Assembly (NCBI RefSeq): GCF_003194585.1 | Contig: NZ_QHKZ01000004.1 | Span: 186,001 to 250,000, forward strand | DNA: 64,000 nucleotides | Source: Nocardioides daejeonensis | GTDB lineage: Bacteria > Actinomycetota > Actinomycetes > Propionibacteriales > Nocardioidaceae | Reading direction: 5' to 3' | Part shown: positions 43,020 to 52,018 of the stretch, in pieces | How positions within the stretch are numbered: position 1 is the first letter of the stretch | How the letters are laid out: every line of letters begins with the position of its first letter | Program-made: the position numbers and the translations under genes | Notes under the pieces: generated by a model | Told to the model about the DNA's origin: nothing | The model's input: only the letters and a program-made list of their open reading frames with translations | Databases searched by the model: none

Positions 43020-44068
43020 ACGCGATCAAGATGGGCATGATCATCGACTACGCCGGCGGCTTCGACGAGACCGTCGAGCTGTTGCTGGCCTACGAGGACG
43101 CCGGCCTGCAGATGGCCGCCATCCCCGAGGCGTACTCGTTCGACGCGGTCAGCCAGATCGGCTACCTCGCCGCGAAGAGCGACCGGCTGGAGCTGATGTC
43201 GGCGATCCTGCAGGTCTACTCGCGTACGCCGTCGCTCAACGCGATGACGGCTGCGGGCCTCGACTACGTCTCCGGTGGACGGTTCACCCTCGGCCTCGGC
43301 GCCAGCGGCCCGCAGGTCGTGGAGGGCTTCCACGGCGTGAAGTACGACGCCCCTCTGGGCAGGACCCGCGAGGTCGTCGAGATCTGCCGTCAGGTCTGGC
43401 GTCGGGAGCCGGTCGAGCACCGGGGCAAGCACTACACGGTGCCGCTCACCAAGGAGGACGGCGGATCGGGTCTCGGCAAGCCCCTGAAGATCATCAACCG
43501 CCCGGTCCGCAACGAGATCCCGATCTCGATCGCCGCGCTCGGGGAGAAGAACGTCGCCCTGGTCGCCGAGATCGCGCAGGGCTGGCAGCCGCTCTTCTTC
43601 CACCCGCACAAGGCGCAGGAGGCGTGGGGCGCGGCGCTGGCCGAGGGCATGGCGAAGCGCGACCCCGCGCTCGGCGAGCTCGACATCCAGCTCCAGGTGA
43701 ACTTCCACTTCGGGGAGCCCGGGCCCGAGGCGATCGCCAAGGTGCGCAACCAGCTGGCGCTCTACATCGGCGGCATGGGGGCGCGCGACAAGAACTTCTA
43801 CAACCAGCTCGCCTGCCGCTACGGCTACGAGGACGAGGCGAAGAACATCCAGGACCTCTACCTCGCGGGCAAGAAGACGGAGGCCGCCGAGGCGATCCCC
43901 GCCGACCTGATCGACGCGGTGACGCTCATGGGGGACGAGGAGGCGATCCGTCGCCAGGTGGCGGAGTTCCATGCCGCCGGCGTGCGCACCTTCCTGCTCA
44001 ACCCGCTGGCCGAGGAGCCGGGCGACCGTGTCGAGCACGTACGCCGGCTCGCCGCGGTCATGGCCTGA
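43016..44068 (+). CDS. Luciferase-like F420-dependent oxidoreductase
   Basis: A 350-residue TIM-barrel protein of the LLM class, overlapping the SDR stop. Features typical of F420-binding members are [57 protein letters not shown] and [20 protein letters not shown]. The role in acyl-CoA catabolism is unknown; comparable genes occur in mycobacterial lipid and steroid loci. A short hairpin follows the stop. Confidence 0.87.
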   Translation: MNAIKMGMIIDYAGGFDETVELLLAYEDAGLQMAAIPEAYSFDAVSQIGYLAAKSDRLELMSAILQVYSRTPSLNAMTAAGLDYVSGGRFTLGLGASGPQVVEGFHGVKYDAPLGRTREVVEICRQVWRREPVEHRGKHYTVPLTKEDGGSGLGKPLKIINRPVRNEIPISIAALGEKNVALVAEIAQGWQPLFFHPHKAQEAWGAALAEGMAKRDPALGELDIQLQVNFHFGEPGPEAIAKVRNQLALYIGGMGARDKNFYNQLACRYGYEDEAKNIQDLYLAGKKTEAAEAIPADLIDAVTLMGDEEAIRRQVAEFHAAGVRTFLLNPLAEEPGDRVEHVRRLAAVMA

Positions 44069-44074
44069 GGAGAA

Positions 44075-44091
44075 CGGTCCACTCGGGACCG
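44075..44091. terminator. Weak hairpin after the luciferase-like gene
   Basis: CGGTCC-ACTCG-GGACCG, a 6-bp stem 6 bp after the stop codon; no T-run. It may be a weak terminator or a processing site before the DHFR-like gene. Confidence 0.35.
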
Positions 44092-44156
44092 ATGGATCCG
44101 GGGCGTGGCGCCGGTCATTCTTGGTGAGACACCGACCGCCACCGTGAGGAGTGCTG

Positions 44157-44789
44157 ATGTCACGCACCCGGATCCACAACTTCTCCCTCTCCCTGGACGG
44201 CTTCGCGACCGGGGAGCCGCAGTCGTTCGAGACGCCGTTCGGACACGCCGGCCAGCGCCTCCACGAGTGGATGTTCGCCACGCGCTTCTGGTCGTCGCAG
44301 GGTCAGCCCGGGGTCGACGACGCTTTCGCCCAGCAGCACAGCCAGGGCTTCGGCGCCGAGATCATGGGGGCCAACAAGTTCGGTCCGCCCGGCTGGCAGG
44401 ACGATCCCCAGTGGCGCGGATGGTGGGGCGAGGAGCCGCCCTTCCACACGCCGACCTACGTGCTGACGCATCGTCCGCGCCCGCCGCTCGAGATGGCCGG
44501 CGGCACCACCTTCCACTTCCTGGACGCCACCCCGGAGGAGGCGCTCCAGGTCGCCCGGGAGGCGGCCGGCGGGCTCGACGTGCGCATCGGGGGCGGTGCC
44601 ACCGTCGTGCGCGACTTCCTGCTGGCCGGACTCGTCGACCACATGCACCTCGTACAGGTGCCGATCGTGCTGGGTCGCGGCGTACGGCTGTGGGACGGGC
44701 TCGAAGCGATCGAGGAGCGGTACGACGTCGAGACGGTCGCCGCGCCGAGCGGCGTCACCCACCTCACCTTCACGCGCACGGAGGGCTGA
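44157..44789 (+). CDS. Dihydrofolate-reductase-like protein (RibD C-terminal domain)
   Basis: A 210-residue member of the RibD_C family, set at ATG 44157 by GAGGAG five bases upstream; a GTG six bases earlier is less likely. Recognisable are [41 protein letters not shown] and the nucleotide segment [15 protein letters not shown]. It is longer than the copy at 6003 and of the group with a Trp-rich insert ([14 protein letters not shown]). Substrate unknown. It converges on lysR. Confidence 0.85.
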   Translation: MSRTRIHNFSLSLDGFATGEPQSFETPFGHAGQRLHEWMFATRFWSSQGQPGVDDAFAQQHSQGFGAEIMGANKFGPPGWQDDPQWRGWWGEEPPFHTPTYVLTHRPRPPLEMAGGTTFHFLDATPEEALQVAREAAGGLDVRIGGGATVVRDFLLAGLVDHMHLVQVPIVLGRGVRLWDGLEAIEERYDVETVAAPSGVTHLTFTRTEG

Positions 44790-44803
44790 GCCTGCCGCTG
44801 CGC

Positions 44804-45721
44804 TCAGTCGGCGACGAGGCTGAGCCGCGTGGGTGGCGCGAGGCCGGCAGTGTCGTGCACGAGCTGGTGGAGCATGCGGGTCATCATCATCACGCGGGCC
44901 AGCCGCTCGAAGTTGCTGGGCACCAGCAGCCAGTAGCTGTGCGGCACGGTCTGCTCCACGCCGGGCAATCGGACCAGGCCGGGGATCCGCCGCCCGATGT
45001 ACGTCGGCAGGAACGCAAGACCCATGCCCTGCTGTGCCGCGTTGATCTGGGCGGCGATGCTGTTGGACTGCACCCGCGGAGCAGCGTCGGGCACCAGCCC
45101 GTAGAGCGTCTGGTACGTGTGTGCGCCGAGTGCCTCGTCGACGTACCAGATCAGCTCGAAGGCGTCGGCGATCTCGGCCGGATCGGTGACCGTGGGCCGT
45201 GTGGCCAGGTAGTCCGGCGCGCCGAAGAAGGCCAGCTGGTAGTTCGCCAGCAGGGAGACCTTCACACCGCGGGCCTGCGGCCGCTCGATCGTGATCGCCA
45301 CGTCGAACTCGCGCGAGGTCAGTGAGGTGTGTCGATTGGCGGTGACCACCTCCACGGTGAGGCCGCCCAGCTGCTCGGAGAACCGGCCCAGCCCGGGCAC
45401 CAGCAGGTAGGAGCCGAAGCCGTCCGGCGCGACGATCCGCACGGATCCAGTGAGGTGCTTGCCGGTGAGCAGGCAGTCCTCGTTGGCGGCCCGGACGGCG
45501 GCCTCGATCGCCTCGGCATGGGCCAGCAGCCGCATGCCGGGTTCGGTGAGCGTCCACCCCGACGGCTCGCGGTTGAAGAGCCGCTGCTGCACCGAGCGCT
45601 CCAGCTGCGAGATGTGTCGCCCGACGGTCGTGTGGTTGAGCTTGAGGACCTTCGCCGCCTCGGTGAGCCGACCGTGACGAGCGACTTCGAGGAAGATTCC
45701 GAGGTCGTCTGCACGCACCAT
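44804..45721 (-). CDS. LysR-family transcriptional regulator
   Basis: A 305-residue LysR regulator. The N-terminal helix-turn-helix is LGIFLEVARHGRLTEAAKVL followed by NHTTVGRHISQLE; the effector domain begins at about residue 90 (GSVRIVAPDGFGSYLL). It is divergent from an MHS-type MFS transporter gene and probably controls it. A palindrome suited to LysR binding lies in the 282-bp gap. Confidence 0.9.
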   Translation of the reverse strand: MVRADDLGIFLEVARHGRLTEAAKVLKLNHTTVGRHISQLERSVQQRLFNREPSGWTLTEPGMRLLAHAEAIEAAVRAANEDCLLTGKHLTGSVRIVAPDGFGSYLLVPGLGRFSEQLGGLTVEVVTANRHTSLTSREFDVAITIERPQARGVKVSLLANYQLAFFGAPDYLATRPTVTDPAEIADAFELIWYVDEALGAHTYQTLYGLVPDAAPRVQSNSIAAQINAAQQGMGLAFLPTYIGRRIPGLVRLPGVEQTVPHSYWLLVPSNFERLARVMMMTRMLHQLVHDTAGLAPPTRLSLVAD

Positions 45722-45787
45722 GCAGCCACGCTACTCCAGTCCGGCCTGGTTCCGCGCCGTCAGCGTCTGCCCAGGTCAGCAGGGCGT

Positions 45788-45882
45788 TGTGCAGAAATGC
45801 ACAGGCCTTGGCGGGGTTGGCCATTGCCAGCCGGTGAGCGCCCGGACCACGCTGAGGACAGCTTCAAGGTGACCACGGTCAC
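45788..45882. promoter_or_regulatory. Two palindromes between lysR and the MFS gene
   Basis: TGTGCA-GAAA-TGCACA (45788-45803) contains the LysR-type T-N11-A arrangement and lies 67 bp from lysR. GTGACC-AC-GGTCAC (45869-45882) is perfect and lies nearer the transporter. The first is the better LysR site; the second could be an activator-binding or a different regulator's site. The rest of the gap holds no gene. Confidence 0.5.
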
Positions 45883-46003
45883 AGCACCGGGGTCGCCGCG
45901 AAGCCCAGGGCTTCCACCCTGACCGGGAGCCCTTCTCCGCACAGCGCGCGTCCGCCGGAGTTCACCACCCTCCTTCCCAACATCCCGTGATTGGTGAAAA
46001 GCA

Positions 46004-47368
46004 ATGGCACAGAAACCCGCACTGCCGCACCGGCAGAACTCTCCGCGACTCGTCGCCATCGGGAGCTTCGTCGGCACCACCATCGAGTGGTACGACTTCT
46101 TCCTCTACGGCACCGCCGCTGCCCTCGTGTTCTCGCCCCTCTTCTTCCCCGACGTCTCTCCGGCGATCGGCCTGATCGCCTCCTTCGCGACGTACGCCGT
46201 CGGCTTCCTGGCGCGGCCTATCGGCGCGCTCGTCGGCGGTCACGTCGGCGACCGGATCGGACGCAAGGCGATGCTCGTCGCCTCGCTGCTGATCATGGGC
46301 ATCGCCACTGCCCTGATCGGGGCCCTGCCCACCTACGACCACGTCGGCATCGTGGCGCCGCTGCTGCTTCTGGTGCTGCGTCTGGCGCAGGGGTTCGGCG
46401 TCGGCGGCGAATGGGGCGGTGCCGCCCTGATGACCGTCGAGTCCGCCCCGCCCGGCAAACGCGGCCTCTACGGGTCGTTCACCCAGATCGGCGTCTCGGG
46501 CGGCATGCTACTAGCGGTCGGCGCCTTCACGCTCGCCAAGGTCTCGATGAGCCACGATGCCTTCCTCGCCTACGGATGGCGGATCCCGTTCCTGGCCAGC
46601 GCCCTGCTCGTCATGGTCGGCTTCGTGATCCGAGCGAAGCTCGCCGAGCCGGAGTCGTTCCAACGGCTCAAGGACGAGGACGCCCTGCCGGAGAACCCGC
46701 TGGCCGAGGTGGTGCGCAACGAGCGCCGCTCGATCTGGCTCACCATGGGCATGCGGATGTCGCAGAACACGGTCTACTACCTCTACACGACCTTCGGGAT
46801 CGCCTACATCGCGCGCTCGATCGACGAGGACACCAACATCGGCCTCTACTCGGTGCTCATCGCCAGCGCCATCGGTCTCGTCTCGGTACCGCTGTGGGCC
46901 GCTCTCTCCGACCGCGTCGGCCGTCGCCCGGTCTACCTCTTCGGCACGGTCACCAGCGCCGTCTTCATCATCCCGTTCTTCCTGATGGCCGACACCGGCA
47001 GCCCGGTGCTGATCGTGATCGGCATGGTGATCGGGCTGAACCTCTTCCACGACGCCATGTACGGCCCGCAGGCCGCCTTCTTCTCCGAGCTGTTCTCGAC
47101 CCGTGTCCGCTACAGCGGCGCCTCGATGGGGTACCAGTTCGGCTCGGTCCTCGCGGGAGGCTTCGCCCCGCTCATCGCCACCTCGCTGCTGGCTGCGAAC
47201 GACGGCCGCCCCTGGTACATCGTCGGCTACTTCACGGCGATGAGCGCCATCACCTTCGTGGCGGCGTACCTGGCCCCGGAGACGAGCCACCTCGAGGACG
47301 AGCCGGCTGCCGTGCCGGTCGACGCGGCCACCCCGGTGCCGGCCCTCGCCACGACGGCACCCCGCTGA
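46004..47368 (+). CDS. MFS transporter, metabolite:H+ symporter (MHS) family
   Basis: A 454-residue 12-helix symporter. MHS-family traits are IGSFVGTTIEWYDFFLYGTAAAL in helix 1, GGHVGDRIGRKAMLV after helix 2, QGFGVGGEWGGAALM in helix 4, and SDRVGRRPVYLFG in the middle loop. Relatives import dicarboxylates, shikimate, proline/betaine or aromatic acids. Its divergence from lysR and position before CoA-ligase genes suggest uptake of a carboxylic acid catabolised by the cluster to the right. A strong hairpin follows. Confidence 0.92.
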   Translation: MAQKPALPHRQNSPRLVAIGSFVGTTIEWYDFFLYGTAAALVFSPLFFPDVSPAIGLIASFATYAVGFLARPIGALVGGHVGDRIGRKAMLVASLLIMGIATALIGALPTYDHVGIVAPLLLLVLRLAQGFGVGGEWGGAALMTVESAPPGKRGLYGSFTQIGVSGGMLLAVGAFTLAKVSMSHDAFLAYGWRIPFLASALLVMVGFVIRAKLAEPESFQRLKDEDALPENPLAEVVRNERRSIWLTMGMRMSQNTVYYLYTTFGIAYIARSIDEDTNIGLYSVLIASAIGLVSVPLWAALSDRVGRRPVYLFGTVTSAVFIIPFFLMADTGSPVLIVIGMVIGLNLFHDAMYGPQAAFFSELFSTRVRYSGASMGYQFGSVLAGGFAPLIATSLLAANDGRPWYIVGYFTAMSAITFVAAYLAPETSHLEDEPAAVPVDAATPVPALATTAPR

Positions 47369-47372
47369 CGGT

Positions 47373-47407
47373 GGTGGGCCGGCCGAGAGCAGAGCGGCCG
47401 GCCCACC
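47373..47407. terminator. Strong hairpin terminator after the MHS transporter
   Basis: GGTGGGCCGGCCG, loop AGAGCAGAG, then the exact complement: 13 perfect base pairs starting 5 bp after the stop codon. It separates the transporter from the osmC operon. Confidence 0.75.
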
Positions 47408-47480
47408 GCCTTCCAACCCCATCTGTCCGCACGGATCTCAGGCGTGCGCACACATCCCCACCAGAGAGAGGCAACCAGCC

Positions 47481-48044
47481 ATGACCATCACGACTGGCGT
47501 CATCAACGGCGTCGACACCGACGCCCTGGCCGAGACCATCGCCGCGGTCCGCACCGACCCGACGCTCGCGCAGGTGACCTTCACCCTCGGATCCGAGTGG
47601 GGAGGTGGCTGCCACCAGCGGGCCACCACCGGACCCGTGCGTCAGAGCGGCGCGGAGGTCGAGTCGCGCACCGCTCGCTACACGCTCGAGTCCGACGAGC
47701 CGGCCGCCCTGCTCGGCACCGACCTGGCTGCCAGCCCGGCCGAGTACGTGTTGCAGGCGCTGGCGGGCTGCTACGCGGTGACCTTCGCCGCCAACGCCGC
47801 TGCCCGGGGCATCGAGCTCTCCTCGCTCCGCTTCGACCTGGAGACCGACTTCGACCTGCAAGGGTTCCTGAACGTCGACGACTCGGTCCGGCCAGGCGCC
47901 CAGGAGGTGCGCGTCGTGGTGCACGCGACCTCCACGAACGCCGAGCGGTCCGCCCTCGAGGAGCTCTGCACTGCGGTCCAGCAGCGCTCGCCGATCCGCG
48001 ACACGCTGGCCAGCCCGGTCCGCGTCACCACGACCCTGGCGTGA
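47481..48044 (+). CDS. OsmC-family protein
   Basis: A 187-residue OsmC/Ohr-fold protein. The family's Glu/Arg and cysteine region is reduced to one clear Cys in LQALAGCYAVTFAANAAARG, where Ohr and OsmC peroxidases have their first catalytic Cys; a second Cys occurs in ELCTAVQQRSPI, near the position of the resolving Cys. It is therefore likely to be redox active. It lies 4 bp before a CoA ligase gene and is probably cotranscribed, perhaps as a thiol or thioester-active helper in that pathway. Confidence 0.82.
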   Translation: MTITTGVINGVDTDALAETIAAVRTDPTLAQVTFTLGSEWGGGCHQRATTGPVRQSGAEVESRTARYTLESDEPAALLGTDLAASPAEYVLQALAGCYAVTFAANAAARGIELSSLRFDLETDFDLQGFLNVDDSVRPGAQEVRVVVHATSTNAERSALEELCTAVQQRSPIRDTLASPVRVTTTLA

Positions 48045-48048
48045 CGTC

Positions 48049-49671
48049 ATGAGCCTCCCCCTCACGATCGAGCACCTGCTCTGGCGCATGGAGCACGTGC
48101 ACCACAGCTCCGAGGTGGTGGCCGTGACGCCGGACGGCACGGGGCGGCTGAGCTTCCCGGAGACGGCGGCCCGGGCGCGTGCCCTGGCCGCCGGCCTCCG
48201 TGCCGGTCACCGCGTGGAGGCCGGATCGGTGGTCGCCGTGCTCGCCTTCAACACCCGCCTGCACCTGGAGCTGATGCTCGGCGTGCCGAGCCTCGGGGCC
48301 GTCCTGGAGTGCGTCAACATCCGCACCAGCACCGAGGTGATCCTCGACCAGCTCGCCGACTCCCGCCCGCAGGTCGTCGTGATCGAGACCGAGGCGCTGG
48401 AGCATCCCACGGTGGGCGGAGTCGTGCGTGACGTGCGCGACGCCTGCCGCGCGCTCGGCCGCGAGGTGCTGCTCCTCGACGGCCGCACCGGCGACGGCCT
48501 GGAGCAGCTCCTCGCGCCCGTGCCTCCGGCGGCTCGCACGCCACTCGCAGAAGAGGAGACCGCCTACCTCTTCCACACCTCCGGTACGACGGGTCGGCCG
48601 AAGACCTACCGGGTCACCCACCGCGACGTCGTCCTCCATGCGCTCAGCCAGGCGACCACGGTCGCCGCCGATCTGCGTCCCGAGGACCGGGTGCTGCCCC
48701 TCGCGCCGTTCTTCCACGTGAACGGCTGGGGCCTGCCGTTCACCTGCGCGGTGACCGGCTCCGACCTGGTGCTGACCGGATCCGACGCGACGGCCGACAC
48801 GGTGGTCGACGTGCTGCTCGAGGAGCGGGTCACCGTCGCGGCCGCGGTCCCCACCGTCTGGTACGACGTGTGCGAGGCGGTGCGCCGGCGGTTCGGTGCG
48901 CGGCAGTCGGATGCGCCCTCGCCGGTGCCTGCTCTCCGCGAGGTGCTCACCGGCGGCAGCGCCGTACCCGCGTCGGTCGCGGAGGCGATCCGGGAGCAGC
49001 TCGACGCGCGCGTCGTCGCGGCGTGGGGCATGACCGAGACGATGGCGTGCAGCACCTACGAGCGCGACCAGCCGTCGTCGGCCGCCGGACTGCCGGTGCC
49101 GTTGGTGGAGACCCGGGTCGTCGACCCGCTCGGAGTCGAGGTTCCCGAGGGCCGCGGGCGCCTCGAGGTACGCGGTGCCTTCGTCGTCGGGGCCCGGGGC
49201 GACTCCGTCGCCGGCGCGGGCTGGATGGACACCGGCGACATCGCATCGATCGACGAGGAGGGTCGGCTGCGCCTGCACGACCGGCAGAAGGACCTGATCA
49301 AGTCGGGAGGCGAATGGATCGCCTCGGCCGAGCTCGAGCAGGGGCTCTGCAGCCATCCGGCGGTCTCCACCGCCGCCGTGGTGGCGCGGCCCGATCCGCG
49401 CTGGATGGAGCGGCCGGTCGCCTACGTGGTGCTGCGCAGTGCTGGCACGGCCACTGCCGAGGAACTGCTCGACCACCTGGCTGCGGAGTTCCCGAAGTGG
49501 TGGCTCCCCGACCAGATCACCATCACCGACGATCTGCCCCGGACGGCGGTCGGAAAGATCGACAAGGTCTCTCTCCGTCGTGCCCAGGGCAGCCCCGCGG
49601 CCGATCCCGTCTCGGGCTCGCGCCGATCCCGTCCGTCCATCAACGCACACAGGAGCGAGGTAGTGGCATGA
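48049..49671 (+). CDS. Acyl-CoA synthetase (AMP-forming)
   Basis: A 540-residue adenylate-forming ligase that activates a carboxylic acid as its CoA thioester. Motif A3 is LFHTSGTTGRPKTYRVTH, where TYR replaces the usual Gly-Val and is somewhat unusual. A5 is VAAWGMTETMACST, A7 is MDTGDIASIDEEGRL, A8 is DRQKDLIKSGGEWIAS, and the catalytic Lys of A10 is in PRTAVGKIDKVSL. It resembles fatty-acyl/alkyl-CoA ligases of medium or branched acids. It overlaps the next crotonase gene by ATGA. Confidence 0.92.
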   Translation: MSLPLTIEHLLWRMEHVHHSSEVVAVTPDGTGRLSFPETAARARALAAGLRAGHRVEAGSVVAVLAFNTRLHLELMLGVPSLGAVLECVNIRTSTEVILDQLADSRPQVVVIETEALEHPTVGGVVRDVRDACRALGREVLLLDGRTGDGLEQLLAPVPPAARTPLAEEETAYLFHTSGTTGRPKTYRVTHRDVVLHALSQATTVAADLRPEDRVLPLAPFFHVNGWGLPFTCAVTGSDLVLTGSDATADTVVDVLLEERVTVAAAVPTVWYDVCEAVRRRFGARQSDAPSPVPALREVLTGGSAVPASVAEAIREQLDARVVAAWGMTETMACSTYERDQPSSAAGLPVPLVETRVVDPLGVEVPEGRGRLEVRGAFVVGARGDSVAGAGWMDTGDIASIDEEGRLRLHDRQKDLIKSGGEWIASAELEQGLCSHPAVSTAAVVARPDPRWMERPVAYVVLRSAGTATAEELLDHLAAEFPKWWLPDQITITDDLPRTAVGKIDKVSLRRAQGSPAADPVSGSRRSRPSINAHRSEVVA

Positions 49672-50492
49672 CCACGACACAGGGAGAGTTCATCCAGGTC
49701 GAGCACCGGGGCGACGTCGCCTGGGTGACCATCGATCGCCCCAAGAAGCTGAACGCGCTGTCGACCACTCTGATGGCCGAGCTGTCCGCTCGGCTGCGTG
49801 AGGTGGAGGCCGACGACAGGGTCCGGGTCGTGGTGCTCCGCGGCGGCGAGCAGGCGTTCAGCGTCGGCTACGACATCGCCGAGGAGGTCGAGCTCGGCGT
49901 TGCCACCGCGGAGCAGTGGCACGCCGGTCTGACCAACAACATCGGTCTGACGATGCAGGTCTGGGGGCTGCGCAAGCCGGTGATCGGCGCCGTCTCGGGC
50001 TGGTGCCTGGCCGGCGGCTGCGAGCTCGCGATGGCCTGCGACCTGCTGATCGCCACCCCGGACGCGCAGTTCGGTGAACCGGAGATCCGTTTCGGGTCCG
50101 GGCCGGTGACGCTGCTGATGCCGTTCCTGATCGGGCAGAAGGCGACCAACGAGCTGCTCTTCACCGGCGACATCGTCGATGCGGACCGGGCGCTCCAGCT
50201 CGGCCTGATCAACCGGATCGTGACCACGGACGCGCTCGAGGACGAGGTGGACCGGATGGCTCGCAAGATCGCCCTTACGCCGCTGTCCATCCTGCGCTTC
50301 ACCAAGCGTGCCCTCAACGCCGCCTACGAGCAGATGGGCCTGCGCGGTGCCGTCTCGGCGAACCTCGACATCGCTGCGGTGCTCAACTCCGCCGACACCG
50401 CCGAGCGTGCCGAGTTCACCGAGCTCGTCGCCACGAAGGGGCTCGGCGCGGCCCTGGCCTGGCGCGACGCCCGCTACGCCGAGACCGAGTGA
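49668..50492 (+). CDS. Enoyl-CoA hydratase/isomerase family protein (crotonase fold)
   Basis: A 274-residue crotonase-fold enzyme. CoA-binding and oxyanion-hole elements are RPKKLNALSTTLM, GEQAFSVGYDIAEE and AVSGWCLAGGCELAMACDL. The catalytic position is FGEPEIRFGSGP, with Glu at the first but not the second glutamate site of classical hydratases, so an isomerase or other crotonase reaction is possible. It is placed between the CoA ligase and a crotonyl-CoA-reductase-like gene. It has a normal C-terminal trimerisation region. Confidence 0.88.
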   Translation: MTTTQGEFIQVEHRGDVAWVTIDRPKKLNALSTTLMAELSARLREVEADDRVRVVVLRGGEQAFSVGYDIAEEVELGVATAEQWHAGLTNNIGLTMQVWGLRKPVIGAVSGWCLAGGCELAMACDLLIATPDAQFGEPEIRFGSGPVTLLMPFLIGQKATNELLFTGDIVDADRALQLGLINRIVTTDALEDEVDRMARKIALTPLSILRFTKRALNAAYEQMGLRGAVSANLDIAAVLNSADTAERAEFTELVATKGLGAALAWRDARYAETE

Positions 50493-50517
50493 CCCCTTCC
50501 CCGACAAGGAGACCCCT

Positions 50518-51789
50518 ATGACCATCGAACGCACCTCTGTCAGCACCTCCACCACGCCCACCCCGGACATCGGCACGTTGCCGCCGCTCGGTGAGGTCCC
50601 GACCCGCATGCACGTGCAGGCCGTCCGCCCCGACCGGTACGGCGACCCGGCCACCGCCTTCCAGCACGAGCTGGTGGACACCCCCGCGATCGGCCCCGAC
50701 GAGGTGCTCGTCGCGGTGATGGCTGCCGGCATCAACTACAACAACGTCTGGGCGGCACGCGGCTACCCCGTCGATCAGGTCGCGGTGCGCAACAAGCGCG
50801 GCGAGGTCGAGGACTTCCACGTCGGAGGCTCCGACGCCTCCGGCATCGTCTATGCCGTCGGCTCGGCGGTGACCGACTGGCAGGTCGGCGACCACGTGGT
50901 GGTGCATCCGGGTGTCTGGGACGCCGACGATCCGTGGATCGCCCGCGGTCGCGACCAGATGATCGCGCCCAGCGCGAAGATCTGGGGCTACGACACCAAC
51001 TACGGCTCCTTCGGGCAGTTCGCCCGCGTGCAGTCGCACCAGCTGATGCCCAAGGCCGAGCAGCTCTCCTGGGCCGAGGCGGCAGCGCCCACTCTCGTCG
51101 GCACCACGGCGTACCGGATGTTGCACGGCTGGGCCGGCAACACCGTGCAGGAGGGCGACCTGGTGCTGGTCTGGGGTGGCTCCGGCGGACTCGGCACCCA
51201 GGCTTCGCAGCTGGTCAACGCTGCGGGTGGGCGGGCCATCGCGGTCGTCTCCGGCGATGACCGCGGCGAGTACGCGATGAAGCACGGGGCGATCGGCTAC
51301 ATCGATCGCCGCCGCTTCGACCACTGGGGCGTCCCGCCGCTGGTCGACGACAAGGCGGGACAGAAGGAGTGGACCGCGGGTGCCCGCGCGTTCGGCAAGG
51401 CGGTCTGGGAGCTCGTCGGCGGCCGGGAGGACCCGGCGATCGTCTTCGAGCACCCGGGGGCGGCGACGATCCCGACCAGCATCTTCCTCTGTCAGCCCGG
51501 CGGCATGGTCGTCATCTGTGCTGGCACCACCGGCTTCGATGCGATGGTCGACCTGCGCTACCACTGGACCCGGCAGAAGCGGTTCCAGGGCTCGCACGGC
51601 ACCAACGACGCGCAGGCCTACGCCTACAACGACCTGGTCCGGGCCGGCAAGATCGACCCCTGCGTGGGCCGGGTGCTGAGCTTCGACGACATCCCGCGTG
51701 CGCACGCCGAGATGGGGCGTGGCGAAGAGGTCTTCGGCAACACCGTGATCCTGGTCGGTGCCGACGATCCAGCAGCCGGACGGCAGTGA
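50518..51789 (+). CDS. Crotonyl-CoA carboxylase/reductase-like zinc-less MDR enzyme
   Basis: A 423-residue medium-chain reductase, the length of crotonyl-CoA carboxylase/reductases (Ccr). Features are GINYNNVWAARG (the CO2-pocket Asn), GSDASGIVYAVGSAV, NADPH loop VLVWGGSGGLGTQASQL, FEHPGAAT and GSHGTNDAQA (pocket His). In place of the Phe-Glu pair of characterised Ccr (as I recall, WGFETDFG), it has WGYDTNYG, that is Tyr-Asp. It may thus be a plain enoyl-CoA reductase or a less efficient carboxylase. AAGGAGA precedes ATG 50518. Confidence 0.85.
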   Translation: MTIERTSVSTSTTPTPDIGTLPPLGEVPTRMHVQAVRPDRYGDPATAFQHELVDTPAIGPDEVLVAVMAAGINYNNVWAARGYPVDQVAVRNKRGEVEDFHVGGSDASGIVYAVGSAVTDWQVGDHVVVHPGVWDADDPWIARGRDQMIAPSAKIWGYDTNYGSFGQFARVQSHQLMPKAEQLSWAEAAAPTLVGTTAYRMLHGWAGNTVQEGDLVLVWGGSGGLGTQASQLVNAAGGRAIAVVSGDDRGEYAMKHGAIGYIDRRRFDHWGVPPLVDDKAGQKEWTAGARAFGKAVWELVGGREDPAIVFEHPGAATIPTSIFLCQPGGMVVICAGTTGFDAMVDLRYHWTRQKRFQGSHGTNDAQAYAYNDLVRAGKIDPCVGRVLSFDDIPRAHAEMGRGEEVFGNTVILVGADDPAAGRQ

Positions 51790-51811
51790 ACGTGCTCGAT
51801 CCGGGTCATGC

Positions 51812-51851
51812 GGAGGGGTCGCTCGGGTGTCTTCACCCGCGCGGCCCCTCC
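51812..51851. terminator. Hairpin after the Ccr-like gene
   Basis: CGGGTG-TCTT-CACCCG (51824-51839) is enclosed by GGAGGGG pairing with CCCCTCC, across a 5-base internal loop. It lies 23 bp after the stop and should end the osmC-to-ccr transcript. The remaining 170 bp to the next gene hold no other recognisable feature. Confidence 0.6.
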
Positions 51852-52018
51852 TGCAGTGCCGCGCCGAGCCGCTCGACGCCGGCGACCAGGTGCTTACCTG
51901 CATCGTGGTGACCTAGTGTTCGGCGTAGCCGCCGGGCGTGTGCGAGGCCCGATCGGTCGGCGGCGCGGACGGAGCGGCAGAATCCTCGTTGGTAGCGGAC
52001 GGTGGGTGGGGAGGGTCG

